Assembly: GCF_016595495.1 (NCBI RefSeq)
Contig: NZ_JAENIM010000041.1
Coordinates: 1 to 64,000 of the forward strand
DNA: 64,000 nucleotides
Direction of reading: 5' to 3'
DNA from: Persicirhabdus sediminis
GTDB lineage: Bacteria > Verrucomicrobiota > Verrucomicrobiia > Verrucomicrobiales > Akkermansiaceae
The translations under genes and the position numbers were made by a program. Every line of letters starts with the position of its first letter. Position 1 is the first letter of the stretch. Below are positions 9,205-17,916 of the stretch, piece after piece. The notes under the pieces are model-generated. The model had not been told where the DNA came from. It made no database searches and saw only the letters and a list, made by a program, of their open reading frames with translations.

Positions 9205-10035
9205 TTAGAATAACTCAACTTGTTCAGAAAATTCAGATGCTGGCAGCTGAGGCGTACCGCAGAGTAACCAGTCAGTTGGAGTGTCCTGATGCGCCGCGTG
9301 TACTTTGGTATGTGGCAGCTTCAATTTTTTCAGGCACTTCAGCATCGTCTTAGTGGCTAGATCTGGGCAGTTGCAGTCGCCGCTGAGGTGAATCAAGGTG
9401 ACTTGTTTGAGCCGCTCGCTGTGAACTTTTTCTACCAGCTCGCTGGTTTGTTCGTTAGATAGGTGACCGTGGCGCGAGGCAATGCGTTGTTTGGTAGCCC
9501 AACTGCGTCTGCTATCAGCTTCTAGCATATCGTAGTCGTAGTTGGCTTCGAGCGCGAGAGCATCACAATCTTTGAGTCGGTTAGCGATGGAATCGGTGAT
9601 GTAGCCAACGTCACTGAGCGATCCGAGGCGAATGCCGTCGGCTTCGAGCACAAATCCAACAGGATCTGCGGCATCGTGCGGAATGCTGAATGGATCGATA
9701 GTGAATGGCCCGAGGCTGAACTTCTGGCCAGACTGAAAAATTCGCCATTGGATTTGGCTTTTCATTTTGTGCATGAGCACCTCGCGTGTCAGCAAGTTGG
9801 TATATACGGGGATTTCGCGTTTGCGCAAAAGCACATCCAGCCCGCCAGCATGATCAGAATGCTCGTGGGTGATTAGGATTGCCGAGATAGAATCTGGATC
9901 GACGCCCAGTGACTCCATGCGCAGAACCAGTTGTTTGGCGCTGAGCCCAGCATCAATCAACAAGCGAATTTGACCGTATTCGATCAATGTCGCATTGCCT
10001 CTGCTGCCGCTTCCCAGTACTGCCATCCGCATCAT
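9205..10035 (-). CDS. Metallo-beta-lactamase-fold hydrolase (YycJ/WalJ-like)
   Basis: A 276-residue MBL-fold protein. The metal-binding motif THEHSDHAGGLDVL is plain, and the start of the fold, AVLGSGSRGNATLIE, matches the YycJ/WalJ group, which acts on DNA or nucleotides. Later conserved positions are PHDAADPVGF, SLSDVGY and LEANYD. The frame is open upstream to 10203, but those 56 residues are unlike the family and would overlap the divergent gene at 10202. The start MMRMAVLGSG at 10035 is preferred; ATGs at 10137 and 10158 are alternatives. The C-terminal ~60 residues carry CNCP and a basic stretch. No partner genes such as walK or walR are adjacent. Confidence 0.78.
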   Translation of the reverse strand: MMRMAVLGSGSRGNATLIEYGQIRLLIDAGLSAKQLVLRMESLGVDPDSISAILITHEHSDHAGGLDVLLRKREIPVYTNLLTREVLMHKMKSQIQWRIFQSGQKFSLGPFTIDPFSIPHDAADPVGFVLEADGIRLGSLSDVGYITDSIANRLKDCDALALEANYDYDMLEADSRRSWATKQRIASRHGHLSNEQTSELVEKVHSERLKQVTLIHLSGDCNCPDLATKTMLKCLKKLKLPHTKVHAAHQDTPTDWLLCGTPQLPASEFSEQVELF

Positions 10036-10201
10036 GCCTGAGGATGTAGCCTGATTTAGCTCAGGGAGAAAATCAAATTTTAGAGAATTTCTATCAATCG
10101 CCTGATGAATAAGCGTTTGCGGGTACGGAAAAGTCATTGTCAATTGAAGATCGCTCATTTTCGTATTGTGGTCAGCTGAAATTCCCTGCAAGTTCTTCGC
10201 C

Positions 10202-10858
10202 ATGAATGTGACTCAAATGCTATTAGGTGCTACTGCCGCCATGATGCTCGCGGCATTGGTTTTATCTATGAATAATAACCAAACTGGTGATTCTGGCCAA
10301 GCTGATCGTAGCCAGAGTGATTTGATTCGCGAAAACCAGCGGCTGGAAGCTGAATTGATGCGTATGCGTATGAGCCAAGCGGCTGCTGTGCCTGTCGCTC
10401 CCGCTCCTGTCTACACGCCAACCGTGCCAGTTGTACCAGATGAAGAAGCCCTCGCCGCTGAAATCGAGCGCAACATGCAGCTCGAAGAAGAACTTCGCCT
10501 GAAAGAAATCGAAGCCAAGATGGCTCAAGACGAAGCTATGGAAATTGCTCGTCACGACTTAGAAAAACGTAACCGTGATGCTCGTCGCGCTCGCGACATC
10601 AACATGGCTATGCTGATGGCTCAGGTGGTAGAATGGACCGATGAAGAAGGAATTCAGTTTGCTATCATCGATGTGAAAATGCCTGACCTTGTCAACGAAG
10701 GCATGACGCTAGGCATTCGCCGTAATGGAGGCATTGTCGGTCGCCTGCAAGTTTCACGCATTAGCTTCGAGGGCAACTTTGCTGACCCTCTGCCAGCTAG
10801 TTTCCCTGGCGGGGTTGATGTGAAAGTCGGCGATGAACTTATTGTTGTGCCTGACTAA
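10202..10858 (+). CDS. Membrane-anchored coiled-coil protein with C-terminal beta domain (paralogue 3)
   Basis: A 218-residue protein of unknown function, third member of the family at 4420 and 5256. A hydrophobic segment (residues ~4-21) is followed by a Gln/Glu/Met-rich helix, a short Pro/Val-rich hinge (APAPVYTPTVPVVP), a second charged helix, and the C-terminal region TLGIRRNGGIVGRLQVS ... KVGDELIVVPD. The C-terminal region aligns by eye with the two paralogues. The ATG at 10202 directly precedes the anchor; an upstream start at 10166 would add an unrelated N-terminus. It is transcribed alone and ends at a clear terminator. Confidence 0.75.
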   Translation: MNVTQMLLGATAAMMLAALVLSMNNNQTGDSGQADRSQSDLIRENQRLEAELMRMRMSQAAAVPVAPAPVYTPTVPVVPDEEALAAEIERNMQLEEELRLKEIEAKMAQDEAMEIARHDLEKRNRDARRARDINMAMLMAQVVEWTDEEGIQFAIIDVKMPDLVNEGMTLGIRRNGGIVGRLQVSRISFEGNFADPLPASFPGGVDVKVGDELIVVPD

Positions 10859-11162
10859 TCTACCTGTCAAATTATCAAATTCTCGCGCTGGGTCATATTG
10901 GCTCAGCGCATTTTTTTTGTCTAACTTGAGCAGTTAGCCTGTTAGTCACTGCTCTCTCTTAATTCTTAGCGAATCATATGTTTTTATATAATAGGTCATA
11001 CATGTCATTTACTGCTAAGTAATTAGCTAAAAGTTGCGCACGAATACCAGCGGCGATAAACGTTTGAATACTCTAATGGGTTTGATGATGTGTTAGCTGA
11101 TCTGTTTTATCCTGATTGTCTGCCTATTTATATGGATAGAGGGCAAATAAAACAGGGTGATG
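10859..11162. other. Intergenic region with terminator and leader
   Basis: About 300 bp without a gene. It starts with the terminator at 10885. A short hairpin (GAGCAGT/ACTGCTC, 10928-10954) follows, and the rest is AT-rich leader for the small secreted-protein gene at 11163. No conserved RNA was recognised. Confidence 0.5.
10885..10919 (+). terminator. Rho-independent terminator
   Basis: Stem GCGCTG pairing with CAGCGC around a 13-nt loop that can pair further, then a T8 run. It ends the gene at 10202. Confidence 0.8.
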
Positions 11163-11639
11163 ATGAATCAAATACTGATCGTAATAGCAGGATTAGTGGC
11201 ATGTAGTCCTGCCATGTTAGCCGAGAATTTAATAAAAAACGGCGAAATGAAAACAAACCTCAACTGGAAAGGCGATAAGGCTTTTGTCGTTGAGGATGAT
11301 CAGCGCTACCTACTTCTGGAAGGTAGTTCTGGGCGTACGGTAAAGGTATCGCAGAAATTTGATACCGAGGGACTCGATGGCGTCTTAGTTAAGTTTGTCT
11401 ATAAAAGTGCTGATTACAAAGGCTCGGGCTTGCGCCTTAGATGTATTGCCGCTGGAGAAATTGCCAGTAACGAAGAGTTTGAAATTAAAGTAGATGGCAA
11501 ATGGCACGAGCTCAGCTGGCACTGTAGCGAGTTGCTGAGCAGTTTTGATCACACCCTGTCAATTGAGCTAAAGGCGGGAACTGGCAAAGTCCTTATCGAT
11601 AAAGTTAGCGTGACAGCTGTGACTAATGAAAAAAATTAG
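11163..11639 (+). CDS. Small secreted protein, carbohydrate-binding-module-like fold
   Basis: A 158-residue protein with a signal peptide (residues ~1-20, MNQILIVIAGLVACSPAMLA). The mature part begins NLIKNGEMKTNLNWKG and continues as alternating beta strands, the pattern of secreted jelly-roll domains annotated in Planctomycetes and Verrucomicrobia as carbohydrate-binding-like. The end, GTGKVLIDKVSV, fits that fold. No enzyme domain is attached. The start at 11163 is chosen because AGGG lies 5-6 nt upstream; an ATG at 11160 and a GTG at 11157 are also in frame. The 3' end overlaps tesA by 4 bp in convergent orientation. Function unknown. Confidence 0.65.
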   Translation: MNQILIVIAGLVACSPAMLAENLIKNGEMKTNLNWKGDKAFVVEDDQRYLLLEGSSGRTVKVSQKFDTEGLDGVLVKFVYKSADYKGSGLRLRCIAAGEIASNEEFEIKVDGKWHELSWHCSELLSSFDHTLSIELKAGTGKVLIDKVSVTAVTNEKN

Positions 11640-12265
11640 TTCCCCTGAGTCAGAGTCTTGAGTTGTTGATAGACTTGCTGGGCGATGATTTCGTGCCCCT
11701 TAGCGTTTGGGTGGATGCCGTCGGGCAAATTGAGTTCTTTTTCCATAGCCACACCATCTAGCAAGAATGGGATGAGGTGAACTTTCTCGGCTTCAGCTAC
11801 TTGTGGGTAAATCTCGCGAAATGCGGCGGTGTAGTCATCGCCCATATTGTCTGGCATCTGCATGCCAGCGAGCACGATGAGCATGTTGGGCTGTTTCTCC
11901 TTGGCCTGTTTGATTATGGTTGTGAGGTTTTTTGCGGTGACTTCTGGCTGGATTCCCCGCAGGCCGTCATTGCCACCTAAGGCGATGAATAGAATATCAA
12001 CTGGCTGGCGCAGCAATATGGGTGCTCGGCGAGTTCCTCCAGCTGAAGTATCGCCACTGAGACCCGCATTTAGGCAGCTCCAGCTGAAACCGTCGGCTTT
12101 GGCTAAGTTTTCTAGCAGCGATGGATAGGCTGCGGATTTATCCAGTCCGTAGCCAGAGGTGATGCTGTCGCCGAGAAAGATAATACGTTTTGTAGCTTGG
12201 CTGGATTCGTCAGCAAGCGCCCATGGACTAATGAGCAGAATGATCAAGGTGAGAAGTGATTTCAT
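11636..12265 (-). CDS. tesA: SGNH-family esterase/lysophospholipase L1-like
   Basis: A 209-residue secreted SGNH hydrolase. A signal peptide (residues ~1-18, ending ALADE) precedes block I FLGDSITSGYGL (Ser nucleophile), block II LNAGLSGDTSAGG, block III GGNDGLRG, and block V DGIHPNAKGH, which carries the Asp and His of the triad. These are the marks of E. coli TesA (thioesterase I, protease I, lysophospholipase L1), a periplasmic enzyme of ~208 residues. It is divergent from an ABC ATPase/permease pair, the same arrangement as tesA-ybbA-ybbP in E. coli, which supports the assignment. Confidence 0.88.
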   Translation of the reverse strand: MKSLLTLIILLISPWALADESSQATKRIIFLGDSITSGYGLDKSAAYPSLLENLAKADGFSWSCLNAGLSGDTSAGGTRRAPILLRQPVDILFIALGGNDGLRGIQPEVTAKNLTTIIKQAKEKQPNMLIVLAGMQMPDNMGDDYTAAFREIYPQVAEAEKVHLIPFLLDGVAMEKELNLPDGIHPNAKGHEIIAQQVYQQLKTLTQGN

Positions 12266-12306
12266 GGCGATGTTTCTATCATGCGCATGGATTTTGAGAT
12301 GTCAAT

Positions 12307-12335
12307 TTGCAGAATGCCATAGATTGGCCTATAAG
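12307..12335 (+). promoter_or_regulatory. Candidate sigma70-type promoter for ybbA-like operon
   Basis: A -35 TTGCAG (12307-12312), a 17-bp spacer and a -10 TATAAG (12330-12335) lie about 30 bp before the ATG at 12367, in the tesA/ybbA divergent intergenic region. Confidence 0.4.
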
Positions 12336-12366
12336 CATATTAGCTGGGTTCGCCAGCTATAGAGAT

Positions 12367-13071
12367 ATGCAAAAGATGATCCTAAAAACGAATTCTTTGA
12401 TCAAAGAATACACTAGCGGAGAACAACGGCTGAGAGTTCTCGATGAAGTTAGCATTGAAGTTCCAGAAGGGGCCACTGCTGCTATTGTCGGTCCCTCAGG
12501 GAGTGGAAAGACGACGTTGTTAGGATTGTGCGCTGGGCTGGATCAAGCGACGGGTGGAGATGTTCTGCTAGTTGGCCAAGAGCTTGGATCTCTATCTGAG
12601 GATCAACGAGCTGCTCTGCGTGCCGAATCGGTTGGCTTTATTTTTCAAAACTTCCAGCTGATGCCAGCGCTCACAGCCTTAGAAAATGTCATGGTACCCG
12701 AGGAGCTACGCGGTGTGAGTGGCAAAGAAACCATAGCTAGAGCAGAGAAGTTATTGGAGCGGGTTGGGTTGGCGAAGCGGGTGAATCATTACCCTAACCA
12801 GCTATCAGGTGGTGAGCAGCAACGTGTTGCGATTGCTCGGGCATTCATGCACAAGCCGAAGATTTTGTTTGCCGACGAGCCTACTGGGAACCTCGACGAA
12901 GAGGCCAGCGCATTGGTGGAAGACATGCTTTTTGAGCTCAACCAGGAATCGTCTATCGCGCTAGTGGTAGTGACCCACGATCTCGATCTAGCAGCAAAGG
13001 CTGATTATGTTTTCCGGTTAAAAAATGGTCAACTGGTTGAGCAGAAATTTCACGGTGAGGTAAGTTCATGA
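12367..13071 (+). CDS. ybbA: ABC transporter ATP-binding protein (YbbA/LolD type)
   Basis: A 234-residue ATPase of the LolD/MacB class. Walker A GPSGSGKTT, Q-loop FQNFQLMPALTALENV, signature LSGGEQQR, Walker B ILFADEPTGNLD and the H-loop THD are all intact. The ADEPTGNLD form is typical of ATPases that partner FtsX-like permeases. The stop overlaps the start of the permease gene by 4 bp (ATGA), which signals translational coupling. The start at 12367 is preferred; ATG 12376 is possible and an upstream in-frame start at 12307 overlaps the promoter. The system probably works on an envelope lipid, lipoprotein or peptide; the substrate is unknown. Confidence 0.88.
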   Translation: MQKMILKTNSLIKEYTSGEQRLRVLDEVSIEVPEGATAAIVGPSGSGKTTLLGLCAGLDQATGGDVLLVGQELGSLSEDQRAALRAESVGFIFQNFQLMPALTALENVMVPEELRGVSGKETIARAEKLLERVGLAKRVNHYPNQLSGGEQQRVAIARAFMHKPKILFADEPTGNLDEEASALVEDMLFELNQESSIALVVVTHDLDLAAKADYVFRLKNGQLVEQKFHGEVSS

Positions 13072-15674
13072 TCGATTTTCTAAGACAGTTAGTTTCGCCG
13101 TGGGTATGGCGCATGGCTTGGCGAGATAGTCGTCCAGCGCGCTGGCGCTTGTTGTTATTTTCGAGTTCGATTGTCTTTGGCGTAGCCGCGCTAGCGACTA
13201 TTGGTTCACTGCGTGAAAACCTGAATTCGGCGTTAGGTGGGCAGGCGAAGTCATTGCTAGGAGCTGATCTAATGGTGGCATCGCGCGAGCCGTTTTCCGC
13301 GGAGTCTGAAAACTTACTGGCCGATTTTCGGCGACAAAGTAGTGATGAAGTTAGGGAGTTATCCTTCACCAGTATGGTTGGCATCGCTGATGAGGTGGCG
13401 CCGAAGTTAGTCACTCTGCGAGGCGTCGAGCCTGCATTTCCATTTTTTGGTAGTGTGGTGACTGAGCCCGCAGCTGCTTGGCAGCAGATGCAAGCTGGTG
13501 GCGGCATCATTGTGGAGCCAGCATTTCTAGCAAGTATGAACGCCTCGGTTGGTGATCTGGCCAAGGTGGGATCATTAGAATTACCGGTGTTAGGAGTCGT
13601 CAAAGAAGCGCCGCCGTCGGCCTCTGGCTTTAGCGCGCTCTCACCAACGGTATTTATCTCGCTAGAAAAGCTAGAATCTACTGGCCTAGCTGGCATGCGC
13701 AGCTTGGCATTTCACCGCGCGTATTTCCAGCTCAACGATGGCGTTAATGCTGAGCAGTTAGTTGAGGCTAATGGCGCAAAAATGACTGAACTCAAACTGA
13801 CACAAACAACCGCTGAGAGCCGCAGTGAAAATGTAGAACAAGCAATCGACTACCTCTATCTATTTCTCAACCTTGTAGGCATTAGTGCTTTGTTTTTGGG
13901 CGGGATAGGTGTGGCTGGCGCGATTCATGTGCATGTATCTGAGCGTCTAGCTAGCGTGGCTACGTTGCGTTGTTTGGGGTGTTCTGCGGCGCGCTCCTTT
14001 GCCGTCTATTTTGTTCAATGTGTAGCCTTAGGCTTTATCGGTGTTGGTTTTGGATTGTTGTTAGCTTGGGTAAACTTGCTGGCTCTAGGTGCTGTGTTAG
14101 CAAACTACTTTCCAGCTGGTTTGCCATTTGGTGTCCAGCTCTCGATGGATGTTGGAGCCTTCATTCAGGGTGGCTTAATGGGCGTGATCGTTAGTACCGT
14201 ATTTGCGTTGTTGCCATTGTTAGCTGTGCGGCGTGTGAGCCCACTTGCGGCGATCCGCAAGGGCGAGCAATTTCAATCACAAGGGCGACGCGATCCATTG
14301 CGCTGGTTGATATACACACTCATGGTTGCGGTGGTCTTTTTTGTCGCTTGGTTTGACTCGCGCCAGCTGGAGCGAGCATGGATCATTGCGGGCGCCTATA
14401 TTGGGTTCCTGCTGTTAGCCTTTGGGGTATTTGCTGCTGTTGGTCTATTACTACGCAAAGCCTGCCGCTGGCTGATGCGTCCTAGCTGGCCATTTGTTCT
14501 GCGCCAAGGTGTGGCCGCTCTCTACCGACCAAATAACCAGACTGGTTTATTTATGATGTCTATCGGTATGGGAGTATTTTTCATGCTCACTTTGATCTGC
14601 ATGCAAAACATCCTCAACCAGTGGCTCGATCCTGAGCGCATGGCTGAAAAACCGAACCTCTTTTTTGTAGATGTACCTCCGGGTGAAATGTCTGGTGTTT
14701 CTACGATGGTGGCGGAACAAGGAGCGACGCCTCTTGGCAATGCCCCTATCGTATCGATGCGCATTACCGATGTGAAAGGCGTGGGGGTACGTCAGCTCGC
14801 TAGCCAAGGCGATGCCAGCGGGCACAAAATTCCAGCTTGGGTAGTTAGGCGTGAATTCCGCTCAACCTATCGTGACCAGCTGGGCGACAGTGAAGAAATG
14901 ATTGCTGGAGAATGGATATCTAGCTGGAGTGCTAGCCAGAAAAATGAAGCGATTCCAGTTAGTCTAGAGCAAAAAATGGCAGACGACCTAGGAGTGGTGA
15001 TAGGTGACGAGCTATCTATCAGCATTGAAGGCTTTGGCGTTTCGCTACCAATTCGTGTTGCCAATTTACGCGAAGTCGACTGGCGCAGTTTGAACCTGAA
15101 TTTCTTCATGATCTTTCCTCCTGGAGTTCTCGATGACTACGTTTCCTATGATGTGATGACGGCGCATTCAGCGGGGCCAGAAATCACAGCGGACGTGCAG
15201 AAGGCTCTGTTTGAGAAATTCCCCTACGTAAATACTATTGATGTTAGTCTGATTCTTAGCGCCGTTCAGCAAGTGCTAGCTGGCGCGAGCCGAGCGGTGC
15301 AGGCGATGGCGATGCTAACGGTACTAACGGGAGCCTTAGTTTTGGTTGCTTTGGTGCTAGCTGGCCGCCGCGTAAGAATTCGCGAAAGTGTTTTGTTGCG
15401 CACTATGGGCGCTAGCCGCAGGCAAATCACACAGGTTTTGGCCAGTGAGTACATCTTGTTATCAAGCATGGCTGTCACCGCTGGAGCAGGACTCTCGGTG
15501 ATTGCTTGTTATTTGCTAGGGATGCAGGTGTTCCAAGGTGAGGCGTTTGTTTTCCCATGGCTATTGATGTTAGCCACAAGTGTGGGATTTGTGATCGTGA
15601 TCGTTAGCCTAGGCATGTTGCTTAGCCGCGGCATCGCCAAACGTCCACCCTTAGAGGTATTGAGGTCAGCCTAG
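13068..15674 (+). CDS. ybbP: FtsX-like ABC permease (YbbP type)
   Basis: An 868-residue permease with two FtsX-like core domains. There is one N-terminal membrane helix, a large periplasmic domain (~50-250), three helices (~260-400), further helices near 420-480, a second periplasmic domain (~520-720), and a final three-helix FtsX block ending KRPPLEVLRSA. E. coli YbbP (804 residues) has the same arrangement and also sits next to ybbA and tesA. It should pair with the preceding ATPase as a mechanotransmission-type ABC system rather than a simple importer or exporter. It ends just before a long hairpin at 15682. Confidence 0.85.
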   Translation: MIDFLRQLVSPWVWRMAWRDSRPARWRLLLFSSSIVFGVAALATIGSLRENLNSALGGQAKSLLGADLMVASREPFSAESENLLADFRRQSSDEVRELSFTSMVGIADEVAPKLVTLRGVEPAFPFFGSVVTEPAAAWQQMQAGGGIIVEPAFLASMNASVGDLAKVGSLELPVLGVVKEAPPSASGFSALSPTVFISLEKLESTGLAGMRSLAFHRAYFQLNDGVNAEQLVEANGAKMTELKLTQTTAESRSENVEQAIDYLYLFLNLVGISALFLGGIGVAGAIHVHVSERLASVATLRCLGCSAARSFAVYFVQCVALGFIGVGFGLLLAWVNLLALGAVLANYFPAGLPFGVQLSMDVGAFIQGGLMGVIVSTVFALLPLLAVRRVSPLAAIRKGEQFQSQGRRDPLRWLIYTLMVAVVFFVAWFDSRQLERAWIIAGAYIGFLLLAFGVFAAVGLLLRKACRWLMRPSWPFVLRQGVAALYRPNNQTGLFMMSIGMGVFFMLTLICMQNILNQWLDPERMAEKPNLFFVDVPPGEMSGVSTMVAEQGATPLGNAPIVSMRITDVKGVGVRQLASQGDASGHKIPAWVVRREFRSTYRDQLGDSEEMIAGEWISSWSASQKNEAIPVSLEQKMADDLGVVIGDELSISIEGFGVSLPIRVANLREVDWRSLNLNFFMIFPPGVLDDYVSYDVMTAHSAGPEITADVQKALFEKFPYVNTIDVSLILSAVQQVLAGASRAVQAMAMLTVLTGALVLVALVLAGRRVRIRESVLLRTMGASRRQITQVLASEYILLSSMAVTAGAGLSVIACYLLGMQVFQGEAFVFPWLLMLATSVGFVIVIVSLGMLLSRGIAKRPPLEVLRSA

Positions 15675-15681
15675 CTGATGA

Positions 15682-15736
15682 CCCTAGCTAGCCAGCTGGC
15701 TGAAAATCTCAGTCAGCTGGATGCTAGGGAATTTGG
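15682..15736. terminator. Long hairpin between convergent genes
   Basis: CCCTAGC pairs with GCTAGGG on the outside, and CCAGCTGGCTGA pairs with TCAGTCAGCTGG inside, with only small internal bulges and a 5-nt loop. It lies between the ends of the permease gene and the small membrane-protein gene, so it could terminate both. The T tract is weak (AATTT). The stem is built from the CAGCTGG word common in this DNA. Confidence 0.6.
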
Positions 15737-15743
15737 CGCAAAC

Positions 15744-16007
15744 TTATTTAGGCAGTTTGTATTTCAGGCTGCCGCCGCGAATTTTTCTAAAGAGGAGTAA
15801 GATTAGCCATGATCCTGCTAGGCTGATGACGGTGACGGATTTTACCATATCGTAGTTGCTATCATTGATACGGTTTTGGCTCCATTGTTGGACTAAGCTG
15901 AGCTCTTGCTGAATATAGGCGTCGCCGTGCGTGATGTGCATCAGTTGGGAAACTGGATACAGCAAAACGATTAGAACCACGAGGATCACAGAGCTACTTA
16001 TCTTCAT
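15744..16007 (-). CDS. Small two-helix membrane protein, unknown function
   Basis: An 87-residue product from the ATG at 16007, with 15 more residues if the in-frame ATG at 16052 is used. A hydrophobic helix at residues ~3-21 (signal or anchor) and another near 60-76 (VTVISLAGSWLILLLF) flank a polar central stretch, QQELSLVQQWSQN. The C-terminus is basic. No family was recognised. Gene status rests on the two well-formed membrane segments and on lying between two convergently ordered coding regions. Neither start has a good ribosome-binding site. Confidence 0.5.
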   Translation of the reverse strand: MKISSSVILVVLIVLLYPVSQLMHITHGDAYIQQELSLVQQWSQNRINDSNYDMVKSVTVISLAGSWLILLLFRKIRGGSLKYKLPK

Positions 16008-16173
16008 AATGATGATGGTAAAATGGGAGCCTTTTGGGTAATTACCATTCATTATCTAAATCGAATTTAGCCTGTCAAATTTAAGAATGTCGCCGTGCTG
16101 AGTGGGTGTATAAAACGCTCCTTTGCTTGTGGTTGCTTAGTCGTTGGCTTTTAGGGGGATTTGTTAGCCTCGG

Positions 16174-16629
16174 CTATTCAGGGAACATTTCTTTAAGAAC
16201 GCTCACGCGGTGGTCAAAAATCCGCTGAAGTTTCTTACGCACATAGAGCTTGTGGACGAGGTCACCGAGTAATCCAAATGGCAGCGCGTAATGAATTTGG
16301 TCTATCATCAAGACGCCGTTTTCGTTAGCCTCGAGTGAGTGTTTGTGGTGCCAGAGTTTGTATGGACCGGCTCTTTGCTCATCGACAAAACTTTCTAGCG
16401 GGTGGACATTTTTGATCTCGGTGAGCCATTGGTTCCAGATTCCGGGGGCAATTTGGATATTGTAGTGGATGATTTGTCCCTCGTGCATCCGCTGGTTGGC
16501 GCCAGAGAGGATTTGGAACTTCATGTCTGGCGGGGTGATTTTGTCGAGGTTGTTGGGATCACAGAAAAACTCCCACGCTTGTTCTAGGGAAATCGGCAGT
16601 TGCTGTTCTTGTTTGAGTTGATAGATCAT
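16174..16629 (-). CDS. SRPBCC-fold ligand-binding protein
   Basis: A 151-residue protein of the START/Bet v1-like SRPBCC superfamily. It opens with the typical YQLKQEQQLPISLEQAWEFF, then DPNNLDKITPP, a shape shared with the cyclase/dehydrase and CDP-paratose-epimerase-associated SRPBCC proteins. The C-terminal long helix (LYVRKKLQRIFDHRV) completes the fold. It should bind a small hydrophobic ligand; the ligand is unknown. The ATG at 16629 is chosen over an upstream in-frame ATG (16686) because the family begins here. It lies 118 bp downstream of bioF on the same strand. Confidence 0.7.
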   Translation of the reverse strand: MIYQLKQEQQLPISLEQAWEFFCDPNNLDKITPPDMKFQILSGANQRMHEGQIIHYNIQIAPGIWNQWLTEIKNVHPLESFVDEQRAGPYKLWHHKHSLEANENGVLMIDQIHYALPFGLLGDLVHKLYVRKKLQRIFDHRVSVLKEMFPE

Positions 16630-16747
16630 TGGGTGTGCTAGGGTGATTACTTCTAGCACTAGTACGCGCGCGTCATCAGAGCGCAAGTGAATGATGACAA
16701 TTTCGGCCAGCTGAAAATCGTCTGCTGTTGGAGGTGGATTTTCCTAA

Positions 16748-17911
16748 CTAGCTGGAACTTGCAAGTGCCTGAGCTAGCTGGCTGAGCTGAGCTGGAGTGT
16801 GGCTAGCGCTGATGGTAATGCGCAGGCGAGCGGTATTTTTAGGCACTGTTGGGTAACGGATTGCGGGAACTAGCAGCCCGTTTTGTTGAAGGTTTTCAGA
16901 GAGCTGGATGGCGCTGTCTGTATCGCCAATCATCCAAGGGATGATGGCGCTTGTTGGCGTGATTGAGTGATCTAGCTGGCTGGCTAACTGGTGAATGTTT
17001 GACCATAGTTTTTCTCTCATCTCGCGGCCCTCGTTAGATGAGATCAACCGTAGGGCGGCGGCGGCGGCGTAGGCTTGTGCTGGTGGTGGGGCCGTTGAGT
17101 AGATGAATGAGCGCGCGCGGTTGATTAGCAGTTGGCGGTAGCTGGCTGAGCAGGCGATGTAGCCACCAGCTATGCCAGCGGCTTTGCCGAGTGTGCCCAT
17201 GTGGAAGTCTATCTGTGATGTTAGGTCTAGCTGTTCAGCTAGACCCATGCCAGTGGAGCCAAATACTCCGAGACCGTGAGCTTCGTCGACTAACAGTAAG
17301 GCGCCGTATTTCTCTTTGAGGGCACATATTTCAGCTAGTGGCGCAATGTCACCATCCATGCTGAAGACCGACTCGGTGACGATGAGTACGCGCGCTTCAG
17401 CTGGCTGGCTGGAAGCGTTTGAGGTGACGCTTTGCAGCAATTTTTCCAGCTTTGCTAGATGGTTGTGCGGGAAAACTCTGACGGTGGCGCCGCTCATGCG
17501 CGCGCCATCTATCAGGCTAGCGTGGCTGAGTTTGTCGAGGATGACGGTATCGCCTTTTTGCAGCAGAGCGGTCAGCGTGCCAACTGAGCAGTTGTAGCCG
17601 TTAGCAAAGCTTATGGCGGCCTCGGTATTTTTCAGCTCGGCGATGGTTTCTTCCAGCTGGCGGTGAGCGGGTAGATTTCCCGTCACTAGCCGCGAGGCTC
17701 CTGAGCCGGTGCCAAATTTCTCAATTCCCTGGATGAAGGCAGCCTTCAGCGCTGGGTGCTGGGCGAGCCCGAGGTAGTCGTTAGATGCAAAATTAACCAG
17801 CTGCTCACCATGCCATGACATAGTGGTGTCTTGCGGGCCATCTAGCTGACGTAATGAACGCAGCAGTGATTGCTCGCGCAGGGCGTCGAGTTCCTGCTCT
17901 GGCTGGCGCAT
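16748..17911 (-). CDS. bioF: 8-amino-7-oxononanoate synthase
   Basis: A 387-residue PLP enzyme of the alpha-oxoamine synthase family, condensing pimeloyl-thioester with alanine in biotin synthesis. Diagnostic motifs are FASNDYLGLAQHP, TGSGASRLVTGN, ESVFSMDGDIAPL, VDEAHGLGVFG and the PLP-lysine region GTLGKAAGIAGG near residue 238. Length is normal. The related KBL enzyme (2-amino-3-ketobutyrate CoA ligase) is less likely because of the SNDYLGL and MDGD context. It starts 5 bp after the DD-carboxypeptidase gene, so the two are cotranscribed. No other bio genes are adjacent. Confidence 0.88.
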   Translation of the reverse strand: MRQPEQELDALREQSLLRSLRQLDGPQDTTMSWHGEQLVNFASNDYLGLAQHPALKAAFIQGIEKFGTGSGASRLVTGNLPAHRQLEETIAELKNTEAAISFANGYNCSVGTLTALLQKGDTVILDKLSHASLIDGARMSGATVRVFPHNHLAKLEKLLQSVTSNASSQPAEARVLIVTESVFSMDGDIAPLAEICALKEKYGALLLVDEAHGLGVFGSTGMGLAEQLDLTSQIDFHMGTLGKAAGIAGGYIACSASYRQLLINRARSFIYSTAPPPAQAYAAAAALRLISSNEGREMREKLWSNIHQLASQLDHSITPTSAIIPWMIGDTDSAIQLSENLQQNGLLVPAIRYPTVPKNTARLRITISASHTPAQLSQLAQALASSS

Positions 17912-17916
17912 GATGC

